Shown: in pieces, positions 33,892 to 46,030 of the stretch | How the letters are laid out: each line of letters starts with the position of its first letter | Position numbering within the stretch: position 1 is the first letter of the stretch | Assembly (NCBI RefSeq): GCF_038396675.1 | Contig: NC_088931.1 | Coordinates: forward strand, 8,392,501 to 8,456,500 | Length of the DNA: 64,000 nt | Source of the DNA: Hydra vulgaris | Lineage: Eukaryota; Cnidaria; Hydrozoa; Anthoathecata; Hydridae | Direction: 5' to 3' | Translations under genes and position numbers: made by a program | Notes under the pieces: generated by a model | Told to the model about the DNA's origin: nothing | Seen by the model: the letters and a program-made list of their open reading frames with translations, nothing else | The model's database searches: none

Positions 33892-34578
33892 ATATTTGGT
33901 GTAACTAGAGATTTGGTGTAACTAGAGATTTGGTGTAACTAGAGATTTGGTGTAACTAGAGATTTGGTGTAACTAGAGATTTGGTGTAACTAGAGATTTG
34001 GTGTAACTAGAGATTCGGTGTAACTAGAGATTTGGTGTAACTAGAGATTTGGTGTAACTAGAGATTTGGTGTAACTAGAGATTTGGTGTAACTAGAGATT
34101 TGGTGTAACTAGAGATTTGGTGTAACTAGAGATTTGGTGTAACTAGAGATTCGGTGTAACTAGAGATTTGGTGTAACTAGAGATTTGGTGTAACTAGAGA
34201 TTTGGTGTAACTAGAGATTTGGTGTAACTAGAGATTTGGTGTAACTAGAGATTTGGTGTAACTAGAGATTTGGTGTAACTAGAGATTTGGTGTAACTAGA
34301 GATTTGGTGTAACTAGAGATTTGGTGTAACTAGAGATTTGGTGTAACTAGAGATTTGGTGTAACTAGAGATTTGGTGTAACTAGAGATTTGGTGTAACTA
34401 GAGATTTGGTGTAACTAGAGATTTGGTGTAACTAGAGATTTGGTGTAACTAGAGATTTGGTGTAACTAGAGATTTGGTGTAACTAGAGATTTGGTGTAAC
34501 TAGAGATTTGGTGTAACTAGAGATTTGGTACACGGCCAGAGATTTGGTACACAGCCAGAGATTTGGTACACAGCCAGA
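33892..34578. repeat. 17-bp minisatellite, about 37 units
   Basis: The unit AGAGATTTGGTGTAACT repeats with almost no variation from about 33892 to 34528, followed by three 19-bp variant units (AGAGATTTGGTACACAGCC). A T-to-C variant occurs at 34016 and 34152, exactly eight units apart. The unit continues out of LINE coding sequence (SLVTPN read on the minus strand), so the array grew from the reverse transcriptase gene. Confidence 0.97.
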
Positions 34579-34943
34579 GATTTGAACAAATCCACTATAG
34601 TTAATGGTTGACAAAAAGAAATTCCAGATTTTATAAGAGCTCTAGAGATTGATTGAAATTTGTCCAAGGTATGATGTATTAGCTGTATCCGAGCGGTATA
34701 ATGATTGTAGTGCGCGAACTACTGATAACGGTAAGTTTTTGTTGTAATAAAATTTCTCAAACAGCAAACCCAAGTTACAGCTATCGAAGGCCTTATTTGC
34801 GTCTAAACTCCAGGTATAAACTGGCGAGCTATTATTATTATAGTGTTTTAATGTCTCACTCAATAGGAACTCTGCATGTAGGGTGGAGCTATTTTGCTTG
34901 AAACCAAATAGATGAAAGTGGGAGTCTGATGTTTCCGGACATA

Positions 34944-37576
34944 GGGGAGAGTATGCACCCATGATCCTAAAAATCTATCAGGCTAATTTACTGAATATAT
35001 GTTTTCATTTCGATCTCTAAAGTACATAATAGCAAATTTTATACCTTATTATAATTCAATAATCTTTTTTTTGCCAGAATATTTTCAGTAGATTTAAAAT
35101 TATAAAAACTAAGAACCCTCAATTGGGATCATGGGTGCATACCAGTATGCTCCCATGATCCTACCTATATGCACCCTTGATCCTATGTGTGTATACATGT
35201 TCTGAGATCAAACTTATACCATAAATGTGTAAGAATTAATTTTAAGTCGTCAAAAGTATGTCTATAATAAATACCAATAAAGTTATTATTAATTTTACTA
35301 CAAATTTATCTTTCTTAAAAGAAAAAATCAATGAAAAAAATGTTATTTTTTACTGAGACTCAACGTTTTTTTTTCATTACTTTCAAGATCAAGTTTTCTT
35401 TTCCTTGTCATGAAGATCTTATTTTGCGTTTCATATTTTTTCTTTTTTGACTGAGACTTTTTTTTCATTTTCTGAAGCCTATTTAGTTCATTTCGAACAG
35501 GGGTGTCTGTAAGTATTCGGGTACGCTGACGCTTACGTCCTTTAATGAACTTCCTTGATCCAGCTTTCGGAAATGGTCTAATTTTTCTAAATATGCTTGA
35601 TGAGAGATAATAATAGAAACACTGGATAGTTGACTTACAGGGTCAGATATAGGCTGAATTGGCAATGCACTACAAGCTGGCCCTGATGACAGACTTGACA
35701 TCAATGATTGATTAAAAGCTGGGGCATGAACAGTAGCAGAAACTGAATCAATAACATCTGGAAATGGGTTAGCAGTAATAGGTTCTGGACGATCTGTTAC
35801 ATATGAAGCAAAAACTCATTATCAGAAAATACGTTAGGATTAAAGGGTTCAATTCCTGCCACAGCAAATCCTGCAAAAATGTTAGACAAAGTAAAAGCTT
35901 GTGCATAAGCTTTCCTTGCAACTGCAGCTATATCATGTATGGTCATCGGTCTTGGATTAGATACAACCCAATCATCATAGGCTGCATTGTAATAACGTTT
36001 AAAAGGCCCATAAACTGACCGATCTAATGGCTGCAGCTTGTGACTACAATGTGGTGGAAAGGACAGCATAGTTATGCCATTTTTTTTAGCTAAATCTAAA
36101 CATACAATTGAAACATGGCTCTCATGGTTGTCAAGAAGTAAAAGCACTGGATTAGCTGGTGAACATTTCATATTTTGAATAAAATGTTTTATCCACTCGA
36201 AAAACATTGCACAATTCATCCAGCCAGACGGGTTTGCAACCCCAACACATCCAGGTGGACCACCATTTAACATACTTCCTTTGAAATGAACTCTTGGAAA
36301 AATAAAAAATGGAGGGATTGAGTTTCCTATTGCATTAACTGCACAACAAACTGTTACCAATGTCCCTCTTTCTGCTGAAGTTATCCTTCCAACTTGTTTA
36401 TCTCCTTTTTCAGCAATTATTTTAACTGGTTTTTGAACGATTGTAAGACCTGTCTCATCAACATTATATAAGCTTTGTGGCTGAAATTTGTGTCGCAGAC
36501 GAACATCTTTTAGATTGGTGAAAAATTCTCCGACTGTATAACGATTAAAAGCACTTGCTCGTGCCATACTAGTAGCTTTTGGATTTCGTAAAGATAACTC
36601 ATTCCTACATAACATAAAACCACGAAGCCACTGTTTCCCAGCAATTTGTAAACTTTTCCAGGATTTAGGAATGTGCTTAGAAAGAGTCATTGCAAATTCA
36701 TAGGCAAGTTTTCGTGTTGTTTTGGTTGACAATCCATTGTAAAGTTTTGAAGCTCTTAAAAGATAGTCTGATAAAGATGTTTATTCTTCGTTGGTAAAGA
36801 TTTGCATGGTAATGAAGTTAGGTTTGCAGACTGTACTTGGATTTAGTTGATATTTCCTTACATATCTCTTAAGTGTCATTAAATTGATTCTCCTCTCTTT
36901 AGATACACGCAAACTGTACCACCATTAAGAACTGCATTAACAGCTGCTCGCATTTCATTTTCATTAACTTTACCTCTAGGTGGTCAATGAATACAATTAT
37001 ATTATATAAAAGTATTAGGAGGACAAAAAAAAAACAAATTAGTATAAAATCTACTTTTAAGGCTACATTTTGGAAGAAAAAAATTTATTTAAAAACAATA
37101 TGACATATTGTACATGTTACTTTATTGGTTAAACATTTTGTTTGTGTGTGTGTATGCACCTTTGATCATAGGATCAAAGGTGCATAAACGCATTAGGATC
37201 AAGGGTGCTAACCCGCTCAATTTTTACAAAAATTCTTTTTTTGTCATATTAGATGCTTCCATAGCTTACCAAAAGCAACCATACAAGAGGTGAATAGTTT
37301 AGTTACAAAATGACATAAGCAAAATTATTCAACTCAAAATAATATTAAAGATGTGGGGTTCCTTGTAAAAGTAAAAAAACTACTTTTTATCGTCAAAATC
37401 AAACTCTTTAGAAATAAATTTAATAGTAGTCTACTCTCTAACCAAAACACAATTAATTTTGAAGATGCGATATTTATAACACGCTGGTTATCAGCCCTCT
37501 TTAATAAGTTAAGTAAGTAAGGAGATAAGGCTATAGGATCATAGGTGCTTACGGATCAAGGGTGCAAGTTCTCCCC
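34944..37576 (-). mobile_element. Pogo-like transposon, 2633 bp, inserted in a LINE
   Basis: Termini GGGGAGAGTATGCACCCATG (left) and, inverted, GGGGAGAACTTGCACCCTTG (right). TA precedes the left end (34942-34943) and TG follows the right; a TA duplication with one mutated base is likely, as TA is the pogo/mariner target. The 13-mer GGATCA(A/T)(A/G)GGTGC or close variants occurs about nine times near the ends (34955, 35126, 35149, 35171, 37156, 37171, 37196, 37536, 37553), sometimes as hairpins; these are probably transposase-binding sites. It carries one minus-strand transposase gene. Confidence 0.85.
35343..36992 (-). pseudogene. Pogo-type DDE transposase, nearly intact
   Basis: The core frame 36732-35797 is open for 311 residues: SWKSLQIAGKQWLRGFMLCR, LYNVDETGLTIVQKP (first D), VLLLLDNHESH (second D) and PPHCSHKLQPLDRSVYGPFK. 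Upstream the same gene continues as KVNENEMRAAVNAVLNGGT and MTLKRYVRKYQ, a Pipsqueak-type helix-turn-helix, interrupted by a TAA near 36780; the expected start codon before PPRGKVNENEM reads TGA-like. One missing base near 35815 shifts the C-terminus; the shifted frame continues SYVTDRPEP and a basic tail to about 35343. Few lesions, so a comparatively young copy. Confidence 0.8.
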
Positions 37577-38289
37577 TGCTTGCATGATAATATATTCAAA
37601 GAGTTTTGTCAAGATAGATGTGATACTAATACCGCAATAGTTATCTGAATTATTAAGAGATTTTTTATAGGATTTTACTATTGGAATAATTATGGAAGTT
37701 GATAAGTACTCCGGCACAGCTCCATTATTAAAGATACTATTATAAAACTTTGAAAGCCGTGTAAGTAGGTTGTTGTTAGAAGAGTATTTAAGATGTTCTG
37801 CAGTAACTCCACAAGAGTCACGTGATCTATTAGACTTTAGCTTACAAATACAAGATTCAATGTCGGAAGTTGATAAGAGTATTTTATTAGGTTCAACTAT
37901 AAGTTGGGGAATATTGCGGTGTTGGGAATTGTTGTTAGTAATTGCGGGAGTGTTGAGAATCGTATTAAAGTTTTGTCGAAATTCTTCTACAATTTCCTTT
38001 CTATCTTCTTGATCGTAAAAATACGAGTGTTTGGACTAGATATAATTTTTCGGATATTGTTCCAAAACTTTTGAGGATTAGTTTTTTGAAGATATTCAAT
38101 GTTTTTGTTAATTTTATTGATTTTTAGGTTATGATCTGCTCTTACAGTTTTACAAAAATTTTCACGAGTTAGCTTGTATTTATTAAATGAAATGGATTCC
38201 TGTGATCTGTTATAGTAACACTTTTTCCATTTCTTAAAGTGGAAAGAGAGAATGAATGAATGAAAGAGATAATGTCTTTGCATAATTTA

Positions 38290-38600
38290 GTTTGCGTAAA
38301 AAGATTAAAATTTCATTTTAGAGTTTGATTCTGCGGCTAAGCCTTTACTTTCCCATAGCTGTTTTTATACTTGTAGGTACTTAACTAGAGAAAGATTTAT
38401 AATAAATCAAATAAAACCAATCGTTCAAATTCCTTTAAACTGCCAGTGAAATTAAATAAATATACAGAATATTCAAGAGCATATCGAGGACCTAAGTTAT
38501 GGAATTCTTTTCAAAAAACAAATGCAAATATGGTAAAATCATTAAACTCATTTAAGTTTCAAGCAAAAAAACAAATTTTTAATTTTACGGAATAATAATT
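38290..38600 (+). pseudogene. LINE ORF2 C-terminal fragment
   Basis: Near 38485 the plus strand reads YRGPKLWNSFQKTNANMVKS and then LNSFKFQAKKQIFNF before a stop at about 38595. This is the same C-terminal motif as RRGPQLWNSF in the LINE at 10505-14745. It is followed by AT-rich sequence and a less AT-rich tail near 38930-38985. Confidence 0.65.
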
Positions 38601-38609
38601 CAAAAATAC

Positions 38610-39235
38610 TTTTGTAAATTTATTCAAATGAACTTTACTTATTATTCTTAGTAGTTACTAATGATATACCTGTCTTTTAATGTATTAATTACTAAGTCTT
38701 TTTGTATATGTTTGTATTTAATTTTTTGAATACCTAAAATTAAAATATAGTTGTTGTAAAATTTATTTGTAATTGTAAAAATAATTTACTTTCTTATTAT
38801 ATCTTTAGTTTATTTTATATATTTTTTATTTTATTACTTTTATATTTTTAATAGACTTTTATAACCCTTTTTAAATATTTTATAATTTGAAATATCAATA
38901 CTTTATTATGTTAAAGGGTTCTATGAAAAGATTGAGGTGATGTTGCATCATCCGTATCTTCTTTGAGTCCCCGTCTGTTTTTAAAATATTTTATTTATTG
39001 ATAATTACCATGTAAAACTCATCAGTAATTTATTTTAACAGCGAAATATAAAATGAAATAAAAAAATTAAAAAAAAGGACAAAAAAAATCATTTTTCGCA
39101 TATTTTGAAGCGTGATATTTGGACAAAGAAAAACATTTCCTTTACCAATTTTATTAATTATTGGTTTGAACTAGCCAATCAACAATAATCAAGTGGAATA
39201 CTTCTTGTAAAGTATTTACTTTGTTTGTTTTTCAA
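38610..39235. other. Gene-free AT-rich region
   Basis: Probably LINE 3' flank; nothing else recognised. Confidence 0.4.
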
Positions 39236-39239
39236 GTTC

Positions 39240-39405
39240 AAAAATGCTTTTGACAACGTTTGGTCAATATTTCTAAAAGTTTAGTCAAACTTTGACATCT
39301 AATATCAGAGAGCAAATTAATTTTTTTTTTTTTTTTAATTTTGGAATTGAGCTTCTAGTATGAATAGTAACAACATATTAAAAAAATACTTTAAAAGTGG
39401 TCACT
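39240..39405 (-). repeat. Dispersed repeat, copy B
   Basis: Reverse-complement match to 30990-31157: TTGGTCAATATTTCTAAAAG, TTTGACATCTAATATC, GAGCTTCTAGTATG and CAACATATTAAAAAA appear in the expected order. Confidence 0.8.
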
Positions 39406-39409
39406 CTAA

Positions 39410-40517
39410 AAATTTTTTGGCAAATCTCAGCACAAATTTGGCATGATGCAGTCTATTTCTAATGTGATGATGTTTTAACACACTTTAAAAATCAAAAACT
39501 GTGCTAATTATATAAGTATCAGTTTTGTATTTAAAAGCATAAAAGAAAAACAATAAAGAATTATTAAAAAAATATTTTACTTGACTGTATCGGTGTATGC
39601 TTATTTAATGGCCTTTGCCCCTCTGTATAAATTGTATAAATTTTTTAAAATAATTTTTTTAATTAAATGCAGATACAGTTCTAAAATATTTTAAAACCTT
39701 TATTGAGTGACTGTACTTTGTCAATTAGTCAAAAGTCAATAGCAGTAAAAAAAGGTGTTCGCAAAATAAAGAATTAATAGAATATAATTGTCAAAAAATA
39801 GAGTAAACTGGGGTAAGAGTAAACAAAACAAAAAAGTGAACGGTTTAGCAATTTTGTTTCTTTTAAATTTATTGAAAGCTAAAACTAAAAACTTTTAAAA
39901 ATACGAGGCACTATTTTGTAGCGAACTTTGTGCTCTATCTAATGGTGTAAAAATTATTTAAAAAAAACTTAATTTTGCCTTAGCAAACCTCAAAATTCTG
40001 ATCCTCGTCAAAAAAAAAAAATTTTCTAAAATATCAACTTCAAAGCTCCCAAAACTAAAATTAAATTTTACTAAACAAAAAAGGCTGTTTTGTAGAAAAT
40101 TTTATGACGATCAAGATTATATATACAAAGGCAACTCTTCACAAGCGTGTGCACAACAAAGTCCAATCACATGGTAGAGGAACAACTACCGGGCTTAGTA
40201 CATCATTTGAACTAGTTTTTGTTGCTGTGTGTTTATGCAAGTCACAACACTGCAGTAAATTTTTGGCAAGTCGCAACACTTGAAGAATTTTTTGAGTAGA
40301 ATACTATATCTTTGGTGAAAGCTATATCTTTGTGGTGTTATCAAATTAATAAAATTGCAACTCTTTTTTATGCGATGGTCAAGAGCTTCAATATCAGTTT
40401 CATCATCTTTCCAGTAACAAATGGTGTGTATAAAGTCATTTTTTCATTTGTTATCTTTTTCTACTATACAAAACACGTTTGTACAAAATTATATTATACA
40501 AAACACGTTTGCATGTT
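39410..40517. other. Gene-free region
   Basis: No gene. ATACAAAACACGTTTG occurs twice near 40467 and 40496, and AAGTC(A/G)CAACAC twice near 40240-40280. Confidence 0.45.
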
Positions 40518-41626
40518 TTATGTTTGATCGTACCATTCATGGTATAGTTTTTTCCCAACAATTCTTCCTAACATGACATCTTCTAAATCATATAGTTGGT
40601 CGTTGAACAAGTGTTTGTATGAGTTTATAATTTCATTAAAACTCAGTTTTGATAGCTTGCTCTCTAATTTTCTTTTGTCTTTTTCATTCACTTTTTGGCG
40701 CTTGGATGCTTGCCTTTGGCAAATTTCAGGTCGAATATTAGCATAATGCATTCAATTTCTAATCTTTTTTTCTACTTTTACGTGCTACATTAATTGATCA
40801 TTTAAGTATCTTTTCTTTCAAACTTAGGTCTAGACTGTCTAGATATTCCAGTCTTTTTTTAATCTTTATTTGCAAGAGGTATAGCAAATTGTTGCATTAG
40901 GGGAATACATTGGCATCACTAAACATACGTATCAATTCCTCATTATTTATAATTCCTCACACTATATATTGTTAAGCCTTGCAATAACTTTCTGCTTTTT
41001 AAATGTGTCTGTAATAGTAATTGAAAAATATCTATTATACTGTTTATTTAAAACATCTTCCACTGTAATAAGACATGCAGAAGTTATTTTAAGAAGTTCT
41101 TCATCAAAAGAGCATAAATATATTACTGATTCTAAAATGTTTGGCTTAATCGATTTTCCAAAAAAATCGGTCTGTTTACAAAACAAAAATCGTTTGTATA
41201 ACATTTTTCACAACCTGGATACCAGCAACATACTCAAAAGTTGCATGCTCTGATATTACATAAAACATTTTCATCCAGGATCCAGTATAAAGTTTCCCAA
41301 ATACTGCAAACGCAAACATTTGTTTGATTGCGGTTGTACTACAAAATATTTTTCGAAGAGTTGCTTGTAAACATTTACAGTTTACTGCTTTGTTGAAAGA
41401 TATTGTTAGAACACGAAGGCGGTTTCCATGATAACTTGGAATGATACCTCGTGGTAGTTTGTTACTGTCTACAAAATTTACAAAACTTTGTGGACCACCT
41501 TTTCCGACTTTATATCTCATTTTGCTTATAGCCAGAATAATCAAAGTTGCCATGCAGACATTTCCATATCATTTGCAGCTCTCATCAATTGCAACTTTAA
41601 GATGCAAATCAAATAAAAATATGTAG
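40518..41626 (-). pseudogene. Decayed second copy of the 867-3855 family
   Basis: In order the minus strand gives YGNVCMATLIILAISKMRYK, GGPQSFVNFVDSNKLPRGII, PSYHGNRLRVL, AFAVFGKLYTGSWMKMFYV, EYVAGIQVVKNVIQT, TDFFGKSIKPN, LNKQYNRYFSITITDTFKKQ, SPNATICY and a C-terminus ending YHEWYDQ. These align with exons 1 (end), 2 and 3 of the intact gene (FGRDCIAANIVIQLNKLRYK, GDPKDFVTFLDQHELPRGLL, YISGIQVVKDVRNT, CHVWFDN). Both introns of that gene are absent: the flanking exon text is continuous in this copy. A TGA just before YGNVC, a frame shift near 41180 and several stops at 40760-40980 kill it. The N-terminal half, including both catalytic-type aspartates, is missing. Confidence 0.8.
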
Positions 41627-41629
41627 TTA

Positions 41630-42945
41630 TACATATTTATTATAAATATCTATAATGAAATAAAAAATATTTATAAGTTTTGTATAAAAAAATTATACAA
41701 TACTTGTACATATTTTTAGTTTGATGATACTATAAAATGGAATGTAAAGATGATCTTGAAGTTTATTAGTTGTTGCGTTTACTAAAAGCAACAACTAGGA
41801 AACTTAAGGACCATCTTTAACTAAATTAAGAATAAAAGTTTACATTTATTAATATTTATTAACTTAAACTAAAATTTAAAATAATGCAAGGAAACATTAA
41901 AAATTGTTAATTAACTTTATATTAAAATAAGTTTTAAAATGTGTTCATATCTAACATGTTTAACCTTCAGTTATTTGGCTTTCCTTTTTTTATTTAGTTT
42001 AAATCAAACATAAACTAAAACAAAACCACGGATTGACCCCTCTGTCTCCTAAAAAGACATCGAGTAAAATAAAAATAAGGCACCAACAGTGCAACTAAAA
42101 ACAGAGTGCCTGTGACAACTGGAATTTAATGAAATTTGGCAAGTGCTTAGATAAATGAAAAACTAAAATGAATAGAAAGTTAGAAAAAAGTTCGTCCATA
42201 CCTTTGACAATAATTTCATCCTAGAAGTACAATCAAATTTTTGACAGCAACAGAGTAAAGGGTTCTGGTTCTTTGCTATTGATAGCAAATTTGTTTATAA
42301 TTTTAATAAGTTTATATTCAATGATATATTAAAAACTAATGTTTAATAATTAATGAAAATGAATAGATTTTTAATCTTTTAAGTATGAAAAATTTTCCTT
42401 AGATCTAATTCAAGTATACCAATTCTGTAGGTTAAATTGGATTTAAACAGCAATAATAAACATTCGCAATAATAAAAACCAGTGTTATACCGGTCACCCG
42501 GTTTTACAATTAAAAAAAAACCGAAAACCGGTTTTTTGAAACTTTCCGGTTTTTGCCAAGTTTTAGTAAAGGCTGATATTTTTTACATTTTTTTTTTATT
42601 TACATTTATTTTGCTGATTAACAATAAATAATCAACATGTATATACAAGAAAGAAAAAATATGTCCGTAGAACAAAGAAGACAGTAAAATCTTGTCAACA
42701 AGTACCGTTTTTGTATATACAATAAATAATAAAAACTTTTTTTTTTACTTTTTTTACTTTATGATCTTTATAAAATAAAGAGTTAAACAGACTGTTTTTG
42801 TTTTTAAAAAGTTTTTATATAACAAAAGTTATATATAAATTTTTTAAAAACAAAAACAGCTACAAGCAAAAAAGCTTTTAAGAACTACAAAAACCTATTT
42901 GAAAAAATTTGCAAAAACCTAAAGAAAATTTATTACTAATTGTTT
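41630..42945. other. Gene-free region with a possible hAT end
   Basis: No gene. At 42480 a terminus-like CAGTGTTATACCGGTCACCC followed by ACCGAAAACCGG repeats resembles a hAT end, but no partner end was found in the window. A long hairpin at 42792-42859 is listed separately. Confidence 0.4.
42792..42859. repeat. 32-bp-arm hairpin
   Basis: Arms 42792-42823 and 42828-42859 pair over 32 nt with about three mismatches and a 4-nt AAAA loop; the ends are CTGTTTTTGTTTTTAAAAA and its complement. Confidence 0.85.
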
Positions 42946-43564
42946 ACTGATTATCTAGAACCCATGGATAGTTGCATTTGTTCAGATGAGTTGTCTTCCG
43001 AATTAATGTTTGATGAGTTTGAAAGAGTCTTCAAACCTGTTAAAAAAATAAAGCAATTGTAAACTGCTTTGAATAACTGAAAGTTGTTCTTTTTAAAATC
43101 TTTTGAGCTTCTATCCATCAAGGAGTATTCCCAGAACAATAAAAAATTGCAAAAATTTTTCCTTTTTTTAGAGAAGAGGACAACTCTGAAATTATTAATT
43201 ATTGCCCCTTCTCTGTTCTCTCCACGTTTTCGAAAATTCTAGAAAAATCACGTTCAACAGAATGTACAATACTTTCATGATAATAATCTACATTACATCA
43301 ATTCATTTGGTTTCAAGAAAGGTAACTCAACTAAACATATCCAGTTTGAACGTGAAATCTCAAAACCATTCGAAAAGCACAATATACACTAGGAATTCTT
43401 ATTGAGCTATCAAAAGCTTTTGATACGGTCGATCACCATATTTTAATTTATAAACTCAAATACTACGAAATAAAGAATGAAATTTTAAAATGGTTTAAAA
43501 GTTATCTATCTAACCGAAAACAATTTGTTCCATTTAACAATGATTATCAAACCACTTTTCTTAA

Positions 43565-46030
43565 GGTAGTACACCCCCATTCAAAAAAATTTCTTTATAA
43601 TTATAAATACATAATTTAAAATACATTACACAAGTTTAAACAGGTACGCTAATTTTTTTTAAAATAAGAAATCTCGATTGCCCAATTTTTGTCTCACTTA
43701 TACCATACGAATTGCGAAAAAGTGGGTGTAATTTAAAACAAGATACTTTCATTTCTATGTATTCTGAAATTTTCACAAAATGTTCCAAATAGGTATGAAG
43801 AGGTTATGAACCAAAATCATCGAAGATGTATAGAACATTTTAAAAGTAATTTTCTGTATATTTAGAAAATTTTCGAACAAAAAAAGCAAGAAAAAAGGTT
43901 TTAAATACATCTTAGTTATTTATAATTCTGGTTCATTGCCTAAGTCAACTAATAACAAAAGCACCCTGAAAATTTCAAGTCAGCATATGGTCCCAAACTG
44001 AAAATATTGCATTTTAAAATTTACATATTCGGTTAAAATGATACTTTGATAAAAACACAAAAAACAAAATAAAAGTTTGTTATATTAGAAAAAGAAGCGT
44101 GAGCCAATTAAAATTCTCCACTATTATATTGTGGGTCCTTTTTCAGTTCTTTTTCAATATCTATATAACCTTTTTGATGGCTCTAAGCTGTTTTCTTCTT
44201 AATTTACTTTTAGCACTTGATTTGTGATTCATTTTTTTAATTCGGTTGCACTCCAATTTACGAAATTCTTCCTCAATAAATATACTTGGTTCAATACCTC
44301 CAGCACTTGTTACTTTTCCAACTGCTGTGCTTCCATCATTAAATGCTATAATGGCTGAGTTCATACTAATCTCAAGAACTTTTTTCCCAATAAAAAAATC
44401 TTTAGGACATCGCTTTCATATTAAGCGATTCAGACTTTCATTGTTATATTGAGTTTTTCTGTGCAAACATTTTGATAATAAATTTCATTTGTCATATCTG
44501 TAAATATAGGCATAAGTATTTGATTGCTTAGTAAGCTTTTGAAGTGTATTTATGGCTTTATCTGTCAGACGAAGCTTTTCTTTTTCCATCTGAAAGAAAC
44601 TGACCTTTAAGTGTCAGTCTAAGGTTAGGTGCACGATTTTCTAATCTCTTTTGGTAATGTCCAACACAGTGAAGTCTGTGTAATTTAAAACCTGAATATG
44701 GATTACTTGCAACAACATCATTATATGCTGAGCTGTCACCGTTTCCAATATATCCTTCGTATCTCAAACAATGCTTTTCAATTGACCGTTGAAAAATCGA
44801 AACAGCACCAGAATCTTCCATGGATCCTGATAGTTTATTGTGGTTAACTTCACAAACATGATCGATTTTCCAATTTTGATAACCTGGAGTTGACTTTATT
44901 TAGTTCCAATAACTACAAGCTTTACAGAATTTAGTTAGCAAAATTAAATCAAGACATTTTCCATTCTCTCTTGATATAGCAGTGACAATACCATTTAAAG
45001 ACTGACCTCTCTTTTGCCAGGTACCACCAACAGAAACTTGGCAAGCAGTAACATTGTATTATTTAGAAATAATATCTTTGGTTTTATTTGCTGCACTTGA
45101 CATACTTGCAGAAGCAACTTCATTATAAATATTTAACAAATTGTTATTTATTGCACTATAGTTTTTAAAATTCATAGGAGATGGCATGTTCATTACTGCA
45201 GCAAATTTACATATAGATTGATAACCTTTACCAATCTTGCGAAAAGCAGTAACAACTTGAAAATTAACTGATGCAGAGTGAACACCTGGAGTACTTTTAG
45301 ATTTTTTGGTAGAAAACTGAGACATGTGCCATCCTTTTCTAAATGGGCAACAAAGGCACTGCAAAGTTAGATAAAAACAAAAATCTTTCTTGCTTTTTAA
45401 AGCATTTTCTAAACTAATTTCATTTCCACATTCGCGATACTTTAACTCACTAACCATTAGTTTTAAAATATTAAAGTTTATAAAAATGTTGTAATTTTTT
45501 TCACTTCCAGATATTTTATTGTTCACTATTTTTCTGGAACTTGCTGATAAAGTTGGATCAGAAATTGATGTCTCAAGCTGAATAAACTTTGAAGATTTTG
45601 ATTACAAGAAAACTTTCTTTTTTTAGATCGAGCAATAGAACGTCCCATATCTTACTTAGTAATTTATCTACAAGAACATTAACAAATTAAAACAGAATGC
45701 AAGCATTCGATGCATGTTTGCATTAATAGTTCAAGTAATAGCTTTTAAAATAAGCATGAAGCAAAAAATAAACAAAAAGCTGCAGTAAAAAAGAGCTATT
45801 GATGTTTATAAGCTAGAGAACAAGTAAAAAAACAACTTTTTAATGCGTTGCTATGACGTTGCTACGGACTTCTACTATGGCCACAAAACACACAGTTGTA
45901 CACACTTCCTTATTTATTTATTAAAAAATACTTCATAAACTTGTTCTATGAAAAATTTTGAATTAAAAAAATCAATTTTCAAAAAATTGATTTTTTCTAA
46001 AAATTTCAAAATTAATGGGGATGTACCACC
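43565..46030 (-). mobile_element. Kolobok-like transposon, 2466 bp, TTAA duplication
   Basis: TTAA at 43561-43564 and 46031-46034 flanks termini GGTAGTACACCCCCATT and, inverted, GGTGGTACATCCCCATT (two mismatches in 17). Leaving out the element with one TTAA restores TTT-CTT-AAT-ATA-ACC-TGC in the host reverse transcriptase, reading F-L-N-I-T-C-G-I-P. TTAA targets plus the transposase type point to Kolobok; piggyBac also uses TTAA but its transposase differs. Confidence 0.88.
44150..45650 (-). pseudogene. Kolobok/Mutator-like transposase, inactivated
   Basis: Open segments at 45526-45059 and 44821-44558 read CCPFRKGWHMSQF, MNMPSPMNFKNYSAINNNL, then VSVGGTWQKRGQSLNG, GSMEDSGAVSIFQRSIEKHC, LRYEGYIGNGDSSAYNDVV and LHRLHCVGHYQKRLENRAPN. 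Family members usually have VS-x-D-GTWQKRG and GDGDS, so the first catalytic D appears changed to G here and the second motif to GNGD; the C(2)H (C-V-G-H) remains. A C-terminal piece (SIFIEEEFRKLECNR) is at 44364-44161. Stops near 44900 and frame breaks near 45058 and 44557 add to the damage. Confidence 0.8.

Larger units (their letters stand above)
33350..38285 (-). pseudogene. LINE reverse transcriptase, split by pogo element and minisatellite
   Basis: The 5' part (38283-37579) reads FHFKKWKKCYYNRSQESISF, KTNPQKFWNNIRKIISS, then SNRSRDSCGVTAEHLKY, SDNYRGISITSILTKLFEYI. It resumes after the pogo element at 34941 with SDSHFHLFGFKQNSSTLHAE and YTWSLDANKAFDSCNLGLLF. The minisatellite then replaces the palm region. 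C-terminal text (LVTPNISYGLKICDYN and VVGRSALKFLFSISKYSKNH) lies at about 33895-33660. The catalytic F/Y-A-D-D box is not visible. This is a non-LTR element; the clade is uncertain. Confidence 0.7.

Noticed and set aside
33892-34578. Regular short-repeat array that superficially resembles a CRISPR array
   Set aside because: The 17-bp units are contiguous with no unique spacers, and the sequence is eukaryotic LINE-derived; it is a minisatellite.
35483-35704. Separate serine-rich protein
   Set aside because: It overlaps the C-terminal region of the pogo transposase; part is the continuation of that protein after a one-base shift.
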